From Thelonectria olida (Eukaryota; Ascomycota; Sordariomycetes; Hypocreales; Nectriaceae): DNA of 64,000 nt. The notes beneath the pieces are model-generated. The model did not search any database. It was not told the origin of the DNA and was given only the letters and a program-made list of their open reading frames with translations. A program made the translations under genes and the position numbers. This document shows positions 11,176 to 20,904 of the stretch, piece after piece (the first letter of the stretch is position 1; every line of letters begins with the position of its first letter). The stretch spans positions 248,001 to 312,000 of the forward strand of contig JAGPYM010000016.1 in the NCBI GenBank assembly GCA_020736575.1. Reading direction: 5' to 3'.

Positions 11176-13281
11176 TCATGCCTTCATGTCTACATCCGTC
11201 GCCACCTTTTCCACCGGCGTTCGAGAACCCGCGACCGAATCTTCTTCCGTGGCGCTGGCGTCGATGTGAGGGGTTCCAGCTGCGCGTCTGAAGAACATCA
11301 TCATTGGCTGGCGACCCTCCCAGATGGGAAGAAGGGTGATGGTGCACGCGGCAAAGAAAGCCCACAGGAAGAGGACCACGACCCAGCCAACGAAGAAACC
11401 CTTGCTAAAGACGTAGCTGGACGCATACATGGGAATAGGCCACAGAATGACCAACGAGATGGTCAGAAACGCGCCGAGTGCAAGCGATCGGTTCCGAGCT
11501 TGAACGAGGATTCGGTCGTTTTCCTGCTCGTGCTTCTCTTCCTCGGCGAGCACAACAGCGGCTTCGGCGCTCTGGATATTGACGGCCCGTCCATTGACGG
11601 TAATGTGCTCGTCATCGCCTCGCTTGATCTCGTCCTTGAATGTCTGCCAATCGAAGTTGTCGGGTTTGATATACGTGATCAGAGGGGTGAGGATGAATGG
11701 GGCTGTCAAGGCCATGATGTTGCCGGCCACCAGAGGCTCGTTGGTGTTGAGTGAATCAATCGAGATGACCCCCTCGTTCTTATGAGCCGTGAGGAACCAC
11801 GCGATAAGACCAGCCACAGATCCAATAGGAGGCACAATCAGAGCTGCCAATCTCGACTGCTTCTTCCACATGATGGTGCACGCCATGGGAACAATGGCAG
11901 AATCGACAAAGATGCCAATGGCAGTAATAAGAAAGCCGACGCTGAACCCTCCGTGGTTAAAGGCAACAGCAATCGAGGCGGCGAAAATGGCGAACCCGAC
12001 GGTGACAAAGTGCGAAAACATGAGAAGCTGCTTTCCCGAGGCCTTGGGCTTGATGTACGCTTGGAAGATGTTGTAAGTGACCAGCGCAGTAGTGGCGACA
12101 GTTTCTGACGACATGGCACTCGTCACGGCCATGAAGATCATGAGGAGAACCGCAACGGCGCCGCCCTTTCCCATGAGAGCCATGGCAGCGTAGGGCATGG
12201 CGAGACCGGAGGCCACCTCGTAGCTGTTCATGCGGTTGGGATACGTAGGCCACTCCGGGAGATGTTCCATGGCGGCTGCGGCGAGACCGAAGGTGCTGGC
12301 CAGCACAAATGGAATGGTAAACCACGACAGTCCTCCCAGGATGTAGCCCTTGGATGTGCTGCGAGGGTCGCAGGCAATAGCTTTTTGGAAGAGCTGGCTG
12401 TCGACGCACGCAGCGAATCCTGCGCCAATAAAGACAAGACCAACGAAGCCACCCTGCTGAGACCTCATGGTCAGATATTCTCCGCCGGCGTTGCCTTCGA
12501 CGGGGTGGAGGATCGCCGCTTCTCGGAGGAGCTCCCACACTTTGCCCGGCGATCCGACGATACTCGAAGTCGCGTAGAGGACGAAGAGGGCCATGAGCAT
12601 AATGACGTAGATGATGACCGTGTGGACCTATATCTCGTCCATTAGTATGGATGCTTCAAGAGAGTTTTAAGAAGATGGGCATACCCAGTCAGTGATGAAG
12701 GTCGCCTTGATACCTCCCATCAGAGTGTAAATGACGACACCAATGGGGAAGAGAAAGCAGATGGCATCGCGGTTGACGCCCGTCATGGAAGCGTAGACGG
12801 CAGATCCGCCGACAAGGAGGTTGACTGTCGTGATGATCTGATAGATCAGAGAATAAGAGGTGAACACGAGATGCACAGCCTTGCCGTAGCGGACTTTGAC
12901 GACCTGCAGAAACGTCTGCGCGTGAGGAGCCTTTCGCTTGAGCTCAACAGCTGCCACTGAGAACAAGAGAATCTGCACACAGGCTCCGGCAGCGTACCAA
13001 AAGGGACCCGAGACACCGTATTGATACCCGTAGGTCGTGCTCGTTAGGAGAGTGGTTGCAATGGTCCACGAGGAAACAACGGCAGAAGCGGTGAGACCGG
13101 ACTTGACAGAGTGCTTTGCCGTCATGAACATTTCCGAATCCTGGATTTCGTTCATGTATCGGCTGAGGACCCAGGAGATGATGGACATGCCGATGGCGAA
13201 GAGGGCGCCAACGCCGACGACGATGCCGTAGCCCACGCCCTGGGAGAGGGGTGTTGGGATCTGAAAGACGTTCTCAGACAT
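11176..13281 (-). CDS. Sodium:solute symporter family permease (DUR3-like)
   Basis: Two exons, 13281-12685 and 12627-11176, with a 57-nt intron (GTATGC ... ATATAG), give 682 residues, close to the usual length of DUR3-type urea/polyamine transporters. The protein is a multi-spanning membrane protein of the SSS family. It starts with PLSQGVGYGIVVGVGALFAIGM and carries the family segments RYMNEIQDSEMFMTAKHSV, SGLTASAVVSSWTIATTLL and TYGYQYGVSGPFWYAAGA. It should import urea or a related small nitrogen compound across the plasma membrane. It lies between the lamA-like and lamB-like genes, so the pathway substrate (a lactam or a related amide) may be its true cargo. That is inference. Confidence 0.88.
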
Positions 13282-15058
13282 TTCGACTGGTGGTTTGCAG
13301 TCAATTGAAGAGGATTGAACTAGATGGCATCAACTTTTGCCAACGACAACAAAAGGGAAGTTCGTCTACGGGCCAGTCTGCGCGACGAAACGAGGCAAGG
13401 AGAAATATGAAACTTTATGTATGTAGATCACCACCAGCGAACTCATCACACGATGGACACGACCCATGCTCGATAGAAGCCATATTCTGGGCGGGTTTTC
13501 TGATAAGTACTCTACCGTCGGTTCTCGATAGCCTCTCCAGTGAGGGGTGCACACCGAAGTGTTGGATTAACAGGGAAGCCAGGCAAGGAACCAGGATCTT
13601 CGCTTATCTTGACTAGAAACCGGAGCCGGTCTGTGTCAACGGTGAAGATCAGAGGTCTGGTAAGCGATAGCGACCCAGTAATTCCTTAGCTCGACGTTGT
13701 TGGAGTTGTATCGCTGTCAAAATTGGGTTCTCTTATCAATGACCCCGACGAGTTGGAGTCGTTTGGCCATTTGCGCCCGGGCCGGTTCAGCACAGCTTCA
13801 TAATGAGGATAGATCTATTAGAGATGGTTTGAGGATTGACGGTCAGTAATTGTTGCGCCCGCTTGAAAGATGGTGAATAAAGCCGTTCGTCCGGTTGAAT
13901 CGGATGTCTACCTAGACAGTGGCTAGACTTTGAGAAGAAATGGACCTGGCGCATGACGAGGGTGAGCTGAATGGAGCGGACCGTTGGATTAAGAAGACGA
14001 TGACGATAGTGACGAATAAAAGCCTCAGCAGAACTCAAAACGTGAAAAGGAGCGATTCACATAAGAGGAATAATTGTTGGCGGAAGTCCATGATACTGAG
14101 AACGACTTACACGGAGGAACACGCCGGAATGAATCAAAACTTGAGGCTCTCTCAGCCGAGGAGGGCATTACGACTCCACGAGTTTGCGCCACGAACCACT
14201 TAGCTGATCATCTTCTGCACAGTCATTTGAAAAACCTGGGGTAAAGCAGCCCATCTCTTGCTGTCAGTTCTCTGCCCAAATTTGCTTTTTCTTGGCATGT
14301 AAGGTAGCCAGCTGCCAATGGTTTTGTTCCATACAGGTTCGTCCCATGGCTTTGGGATCATTAAGCATAAGTTTGACTGCATGAAGGATCTCCCTGACGG
14401 ACATGTTGATGCTGGAACTTTCGAGAATGCTCCGATGTGAGCTGGCTGGTCTCTCTCCTGCATGCTACGTTGATATCCATCTGCCCGGGTAAGAAGCTTG
14501 AAAGGAGGCTACCACACAAAGGCTTGATGAACCACCTCGACGAACCGGAGATAGGACCATGGATTTTGAAGGGAGTTGTCAACCGGGTTGCCGGATTCAC
14601 TCAACCCACCCACTGCTTGCCGGTATCGACAAGTAGACGCCCGTCAGCAGCCACCATGCATGATGCCACGAGGCGGCCCCTCCTCCATCTCGTTCGAGAC
14701 ATCAGACAAACTGACCCGAGAAACGCCAACAATCACCATATCTCCCTCGTCAACCGAAGGATGCAACACGCTGATGCTCCATGTCAACACCGCCCGAAGG
14801 ATTCCTCGGTTCCGAGATATGGCCCATCCTTATCGGCACCGAGCTGCACCCCCCGCTGTGCTTCGTAGTGCGTGCCAGCATGGTGTTGGAGACTGGTTCC
14901 ACTTTTGGAGGCCATTGATATGCCTGACGTTATCCTGGTCTCACAGACGAGGTGGTCTCCCATCCATCCTCTTCGCCTGTGACCTGCACACTATCTCTGA
15001 TTTTGTCAGACTATCTACAATACTCTTAGTTCTGAATCTCACTTCTTAAGTCGAAACC
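13282..15058. promoter_or_regulatory. Divergent promoter region, symporter / lamB-like gene
   Basis: A 1.8-kb gene-free region serves both the symporter (minus) and the LamB/YcsF gene (plus). HGATAR motifs lie at 13501-13506, 13604-13609 and 13733-13738 on the symporter side. Two more (as CTATCT) are at 14991-14996 and 15011-15016, within 70 bases of the lamB-like start. This fits nitrogen-metabolite control by an AreA-type factor, but the overall count is near chance. No open frame in the region has coding character. Confidence 0.35.
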
Positions 15059-15881
15059 ATGGCGCAAAAGGGTCTTATCAATGTTGACATGGGAGAGGGA
15101 TATGGCAACTTCATCTGTGGACCGGACAAAGAGCTATTGCCTATGATTGATCACGCCAACGTAGCGTGTGGATTTCAGTAAGTGTCAATGTCTAATTACA
15201 ACTCCTACTGCTTGTCTCGGATTTAATGTGCGAACCTTGCTTCGTAGTGCTGGCGACCCTCTCATCATGGCCGAGACCGTGGCCCTGTGCAAGCAACACA
15301 ACGTCAAGATCGGAGCTCACCCAGGCCTTCCCGATGTCCAAGGCTTCGGCCGTCGCGAGATGAAGCTCACCCCCGAGGAGCACACAGCAAACATTGTCTA
15401 TCAAGTAGGTGCGCTCAAGGCTTTCCTCGACCGAGAGGGCATCGAGATGCATCACGTTAAGCCCCACGGCATTCTCTACGGTATGATGGTGCGCGACCTC
15501 GAGGTAGCGAGAGCCGTGTGGGCGGGCGTTCCCAAGGGAATGCAGGTGTTTGGCCTTCCCGGCACACACATGGAGACGGCGGCGAAGGAGGCTGGCCTCG
15601 TGTTCTGGGCCGAATACTTTGGTGATGTGAAGTATCGTGCGGATGGCACGTTGATCGTGGACCGCAAGAAGAAGCCATGGGATCTTGAAGATGTCAAGAA
15701 ACACGTGCATCAGCAGCTGTATGATAGCAAGGTCACTGCTGTGACGGGAGAGACGGTGGATTTGCCTGTGAAAGACTATCCCATTACGATTTGCTGTCAT
15801 TCGGATTCTCCGGGTTGCATAGAGATTGTCAAGGCTACGCGGGAAGTTGTCGATGCGTATAATAAGGAGAAGGGCTTTTAG
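15059..15881 (+). CDS. lamB-like: LamB/YcsF family protein (PxpA-like, lactam utilisation)
   Basis: Exons 15059-15177 and 15248-15881 (donor GTAAGT, acceptor CGTAG) give 250 residues, the normal size for the family. Conserved blocks are INVDMGEGYGN at the N-terminus, HANVACGFHAGDP across the splice junction, KIGAHPGLPDVQGFGRREM and HHVKPHGILYG. The bacterial relative PxpA is the hydrolytic part of 5-oxoprolinase and works with two proteins homologous to AHS1 and AHS2. Here both of those domains are fused into the neighbouring biotin-dependent protein, so the two gene products very likely act together on a cyclic amide. The family takes its name from LamB of A. nidulans (lactam utilisation). 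Confidence 0.92.
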
Positions 15882-16202
15882 GATAATTACCGACTATTCA
15901 AATCATGGGACTTCAACTCACTTACAACATGTGCTTATAACTGGCTATCTTGGTTCAAATCAAATGGCAGGAAAAGGAAGATCCTCTGAAAGCGACGTTA
16001 TTCCGTTCTGTGGTAATGGCTGTCAATATATATGCAGCTCAACTAAATAGACAACCTCTAGCCTTCCCGTATCCGAGAGAGTCCCTTCATTAATGTTGGC
16101 CACAAATGGCAGAGAGTAATAAACGAAAGAAAGCATGGGCACCAGAAGGTCTACTTTCAACAGTCCCACAAGTCCTGTCAGTCACTAGTAGCAGGTGAGT
16201 CC
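15882..16202. other. Short convergent intergenic region
   Basis: About 320 bases between two converging genes (LamB-like and polysaccharide deacetylase). It presumably holds both 3' ends. Nothing else is seen. Confidence 0.5.
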
Positions 16203-17064
16203 TTATTCGCGAGAAGTGCGATACCAGTTCTCCTCGGGATCACCCAGGCACTCGCCGACAGTCACGGCTATAAGCTAGTTAGCACAAAGAGATACAGAAA
16301 CAGGTAGCGGAAATATCCAACCGTTCAGTCCTCGCTCCTGGACGATCTCGATGACCGCTGGCACCAGATTTTGAGCCGTAGTGGCATGGACGTCGTGCAT
16401 CAGCGCGATTGAACCGCCCTCGTCTAGACTATTCCTGAAAATCTCGACGCTCTGGTCATTCGTCTCAGGGGTGTTGTGTTCCCAGTCCTTGGTGTCGATG
16501 CTTGAGTGGACGACTTTGTAGCCCAGAGAGCCCATGACGGACAACGATTGCTCGTTGGAGCTGAAGAAGGGGTGTCTCATGTAGGTTGAGAATTTGCCAA
16601 TGACGTTGAGCATAGCTTCTTCGAGCTGAGTCATTTCTTGCTCCACGCCCGAGCGAGACAGCTTGGTCAGGTCGGGATGGGTCATGCTAGATTTGATTAG
16701 CAACCTTGAGGGCCGTCGATGGTTTGAGCCAGGAAACCCACGTGTGCGAGGCAACTTGATGTCCGTCGGAAATCATGCGATTTACCGTGGACTGGTAGTC
16801 GTAGATGGATGCCCAGTTGTCTCCATTGATAAAAAAGGTAGCCTTCATGCCGGCTTCTGCAAGATGGTCCAGCACCTGATCGGTATATGCAAACGGTCCA
16901 TCGTCAAAGGTCAAGGCAATGACCCCCTCGACATTGCAGCTGGTAATGATGGTTCCGACGGGAATATCCTCTCGCTTCCCATGCTGGATGAGCGTGGGAG
17001 AAGCTGTTGCGGCTCCAAGTAGGAGGGCACCGGTGGTGACAGTGAAGACATTGGAGGACAACAT
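16203..17064 (-). CDS. Secreted NodB-domain polysaccharide (chitin) deacetylase
   Basis: Three exons, 17064-16742, 16686-16322 and 16267-16203, give 250 residues. The 55-nt and 54-nt introns have donors GTGGGT and GTTGGA. The protein begins with a signal peptide (MLSSNVFTVTTGALLLGAATA). NodB motifs are in order: TFDDGP with the catalytic Asp and first zinc ligand, SHTMTH holding the HxxxH zinc ligands (built across intron 1), MRHPFF, DTKDW, and LMHDVH near the C-terminus. It should remove acetyl groups from chitin or a related polymer outside the cell, in wall remodelling or in masking chitin from a host. No chitin-binding module is attached. Confidence 0.9.
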
Positions 17065-17150
17065 GACGACGGGAGCTGGACAAACTCTGCAACAAGAAAA
17101 ATCAATTGACCTTGCTAGACCGAGGGAGATGCATTGCAGCCTAGCCCGAG

Positions 17151-17158
17151 TATTTATA
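17151..17158 (-). promoter_or_regulatory. TATA box of the polysaccharide deacetylase gene
   Basis: TATAAATA on the minus strand, about 87 bases before the ATG at 17064, is a usual position for a fungal TATA element. Confidence 0.45.
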
Positions 17159-20100
17159 CGAAAGCTTCCCATGCAGCCGGGTCTCCCCAGCCCTGTCCCC
17201 AGCAGCCTGGATTCTTGGTTCTGTTGAGCTACCCCCACACACGGAGCCGGCGTCCGTATGCGCGCCGTCATCCAGTTTGACCAAGGGCGAAGAAAAGAGA
17301 AGGAAGGAAGGGAAGAAAAGCCCCAGAAGATGCAAGTCGGACAGCCACGCAGCCAACCAGCTCCATCATGGTACCCTCCAAGCGGTGGGACTAGCTTTGT
17401 GGTCAGCGTTGATATGGAGACTCGGCTCGGCGAGATAACGAGAGCGGAAAGGATGAAGCATAACTGAAGCATGTTGTCAAGGAACAATGTTATTCGGTTT
17501 AGAAGTGCATGGTAGTATTGTTAATTCGAGCCAACCTTCTCTCATGGCCCCAATCAGAGCACGCAACGCCCAAGAACTGCGGGCAAATACGACTCGTTGA
17601 GCGGGGAAATAGTGTCTCCCTCCAAGTGCCATGACGGCTTCAAGGCATCGGAATCTTTCCACCATGTGTGTCAAGCCAAGTAGCCGAGATGTGCCAAGCT
17701 TCGTTCCAGTACGCGAGCTCCAGCCACATGCAGTTCACCCAGGTTATCGGCCTAAGCCATGCTGGAAAGGCGCTGACTGTCTCGTACATGTAGCCAAGAA
17801 CGGTTGGTCAGCGTGCTGAGTGCCCGAGCCCAAAATACGGCTTGCCGCGTGTTAGAGTGTTGGTCGGATCGGCATTTGGGGGAGCACGATATGGAGATGA
17901 TGGGTGTGAGATCCCTGTACTATCATGTTGCGTCTCTTTCTGACCTGCTTGGCGTGCTGATGGTTGTCAGCCAGTGTTGTAAATATCCGAATGCAGTGAT
18001 GTCATGGGGTGGTCATGCTGCAGATCGGCCGCGATGGGGAGCGGGAAGCCCTACTTGAAGAGGAGCTGAGTGGGAGCCGCTCTATGTCATTGATGATGTC
18101 GTGATACGAGAATATGAAGATGGAGGGCATGCTGAAACCCGATAGACTGTTGATGGTGGGATAATTGCAGTGGCTTCAAGGCGGGGTCGGAATCTGTCTG
18201 TTGCAGGGCCATCCCAAGTCTGTTACACAAGACCTGAATGTGTAGAATGGCGTTGGAGTTCTTGGCAGATGTTCCGTAAATAACAACGACGTCGAATAAG
18301 AGACCGGGCGTTGATATTGCTCGTCCGTGTGAGATTGTATTCCCGGGCTCACAGTAGCGTATCCCAACACTCATTCACCCAGCTCCTCATTCACCAGATG
18401 CGACAGCAAACTAATTCGCATCTGGCCTTTTCCATCGCCCATTAGATGAGCTTAAACCGTTTAAACTGGAGCCAGCCCCCAATCCCCGCCGTCTTGCATC
18501 AAACTGCCACGTCTCACTTACATGGCGTGAGTGAGCATAGAGTCGCACTCACCGTAATCCCACCCACAATGTCGGCCTATTCCTTCTTATGTAGAGGATC
18601 AGCCCCAAAATGTGCGCATGATGGAGTTGGGTTGAAAGGCTCGACGTCTTCCAGAAGCAGGCCTTTCTTATCTCCGTCTCATGACGTCTCACGCTCCTGA
18701 GTCAGCTGACCGTCGACAAGGCGTCGTCAGTCGCCAGCGAATATCTGCAGTTTGTCAGCATGTCAAGACAATGAAGTTGTGAGCTCGAATTTTGATGTTG
18801 GCTCATCGCTTGCAGCTCACCCAGAAATACACTCTGTGCTGGCGTTGTTGGCTGCCGCTGGTATGACAACTAAACACGCCGAGACCGCAGTAATGAATCC
18901 TTCCAGCCCTCTTTCCCAAAGCGCACCATTCATCCGAGCGCTGTAAGCCTTGTGATACTTTACTCACCTTTTCTTAGAATATTGCCCCGGCGTGATTCGT
19001 GTTTCACCAAGTGAGAATTGAGCTCGTGCATCACTGACAATTGCCTGAGGCAATGTGATGAGAGTATTCTCCCTAAATTCCTCCCCAATGATCAAAACCA
19101 TGCAGTTCTTCAGCCTCACCAACGTGGCATCTCTAATCGATATCTCGTCGACCATCATTGGTCAGTCGGGAAGTTCCAGGTTTCTTTGTAAGTTAGGCTG
19201 CAATAACCAATGTCTAAAAGTAGGTAGTTTACCACGATTGGTAATTCCTGTTTCATGACGAAAGAGCCGTGGCTGTTGAGACGCTTGCTTGCTCCGGTGA
19301 ATTTCAGGGTATAGACAAAACGTGGTGGCAACCCAAAGGGATGTGAATGTTCCCTTACATGGCCGGCGCCGGGGCTATTGAGGTCTGTCACTAATTGACT
19401 TAATAGAATTTTCAGAGTCATGCCCCGTCCAACCCTTTCAGCCGCGGAGTCCTCCTTGGTCCTCAGGGGTTTTAGCATGGTCACACTAGACAGGCACGGC
19501 AATGCATCCGCTACACAAAGGAAAGACATCAGAGGTTCTTAATTGATGCACATGAGAGTATTTAAGCCGGGTGAGGTTATTATTTGGGGTTCCCGAACCT
19601 TTGGTCAAGACCCCATTCCCAGTCCGGGGAGCGCCCTCGGAGGTGCGAACGCCTTGCATATATCAACCCGAGAACACAACATATTTCCATATGTATTCTC
19701 GGGATTCCAGCCGGGGCTTGACTCATATTACGAGCCACGGTATGTTTCAAGCCCTAAGATTGCTTGATTGCGCCATAAAACTTCCGTCCTGCGGGAGACC
19801 GACCCTGTTGTGTGACTTTACTTTGAAATGATGCAGGCAGTAGTAAAGCTTGTCTCTCAAATGCTTTGTTGGTGGTCTTGATAGGCGTTGAGGCTCTCAT
19901 GCCGTGTGTTGGGATCAATCGACCCGGGACGCCATTAGTTACTGCATTTCACTCTTTGTCGAGACTTGTCACCCAGGAACTTGAGCTCCTTACATGAGGT
20001 ATTGGAAGATAAGGCCTCGCCTTGAAATCGCCGTTGGTTGGCTTGCCTTGTGCGGTATGAGCATGGCGCGCTTCTATCGCTCCCGCAGGAAATCGCCGCG

Positions 20101-20176
20101 GCATCAAGGAAAGCTCCCTGCTCAGGCTGATCAATTTTTCCAACAAACTTATCAAATCTTGTTCGCTCGTAGAATG

Positions 20177-20185
20177 TATATAAAA
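20177..20185 (+). promoter_or_regulatory. TATA box of the small secreted protein gene
   Basis: TATATAAAA lies about 126 bases before the ATG at 20311, with a pyrimidine-rich leader in between (for example TTTTCTTCTCG). This is the layout of a strongly expressed fungal gene. Confidence 0.5.
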
Positions 20186-20310
20186 TCGGCGCAAGGGCCA
20201 GTTCTCTTGTGACATTCTTATCTTCTCATCAAAACTCTCAATTTTCTTCTCGATTTCTCACCCACTGATCATTCGCCTACCTCACCCACGATAATTCACA
20301 ACGCACAATT

Positions 20311-20904
20311 ATGAAGGCCACGGGAGTCCTCGGCTTTCTCATTCTTGGTCTGATCGGCCAGGGCGCCGCATGCGTCGCGCAACGGCCGCCACAGAATGTG
20401 GTTGACGCACAGCTGAACAAACGAGCTCTTGTTTTCGACGAAAACGGAAAGCTTGTGAAGGAGACCCCTGCGTCTAGGAATATCTCAATGGAAGACGACC
20501 TCAAGGGCAACGAGATCCTGTCTCTCAACACGGCAACAAATCAAACTGTTATCAACCCTCCCCGGGGCCTCGGTCTCAAGGAGCCCCTCAACGCTACGCA
20601 GCTTGCCTGTTTGCCGCCGACCGCTCGATGCAACATGCCAGGCTACTTGGACGAGCTCTCGGATTTCAAGCCCTATGCCACGGCCCATCACAACGTGAAG
20701 ATGCCCCTGAGGTGCGCCGAGTTCTGTGGCCACCCCCACAACCGCGAGTGGTGCAAGTCGTTTGCCCACACCCGACGTGACCGACGGTGCACTTTCTACA
20801 ATTTTACTGTTGAACGCGGCATCGAGCACAAGGAACATACGGGTTACCGCTTCTGGGATATTGAGTGCTGGACCTGTGGCATTTCGCAGAACCCTGCATG
20901 GTAG
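20311..20904 (+). CDS. Small secreted cysteine-containing protein, PAN/Apple-like
   Basis: A single exon encodes 197 residues. The N-terminal signal peptide (MKATGVLGFLILGLIGQGAA) is clear. A low-complexity, charged middle is followed by a C-terminal cysteine region: CLPPTARCNMPGYLDEL, then CAEFCGHPHNREWCKSF, CTFYNFTVE and WDIECWTCG. The C-x3-C ... C-x-SF ... C-x-FYNF pattern resembles PAN/Apple-like folds used for protein or glycan binding. It could be a secreted effector or a cell-surface adhesion protein. No enzyme motif is visible. The coding call is strong (signal peptide, codon use, TATA box); the fold is a guess from pattern. Confidence 0.8.
   Translation: MKATGVLGFLILGLIGQGAACVAQRPPQNVVDAQLNKRALVFDENGKLVKETPASRNISMEDDLKGNEILSLNTATNQTVINPPRGLGLKEPLNATQLACLPPTARCNMPGYLDELSDFKPYATAHHNVKMPLRCAEFCGHPHNREWCKSFAHTRRDRRCTFYNFTVERGIEHKEHTGYRFWDIECWTCGISQNPAW

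Larger units (their letters stand above)
17065..20310. other. 3.2-kb gene-poor region
   Basis: Only short, mutually overlapping frames of poor coding character occur here. The left end is the deacetylase promoter; the right end is the promoter of the small secreted protein. I found no tRNA, transposon terminus or repeat array. A small, intron-rich or species-specific gene could be missed. Confidence 0.45.

Noticed and set aside
10175..15058. Strong enrichment of GATA sites as proof of nitrogen control
   Set aside because: The number of HGATAR motifs is close to what chance predicts, so only a cautious regulatory note was kept.
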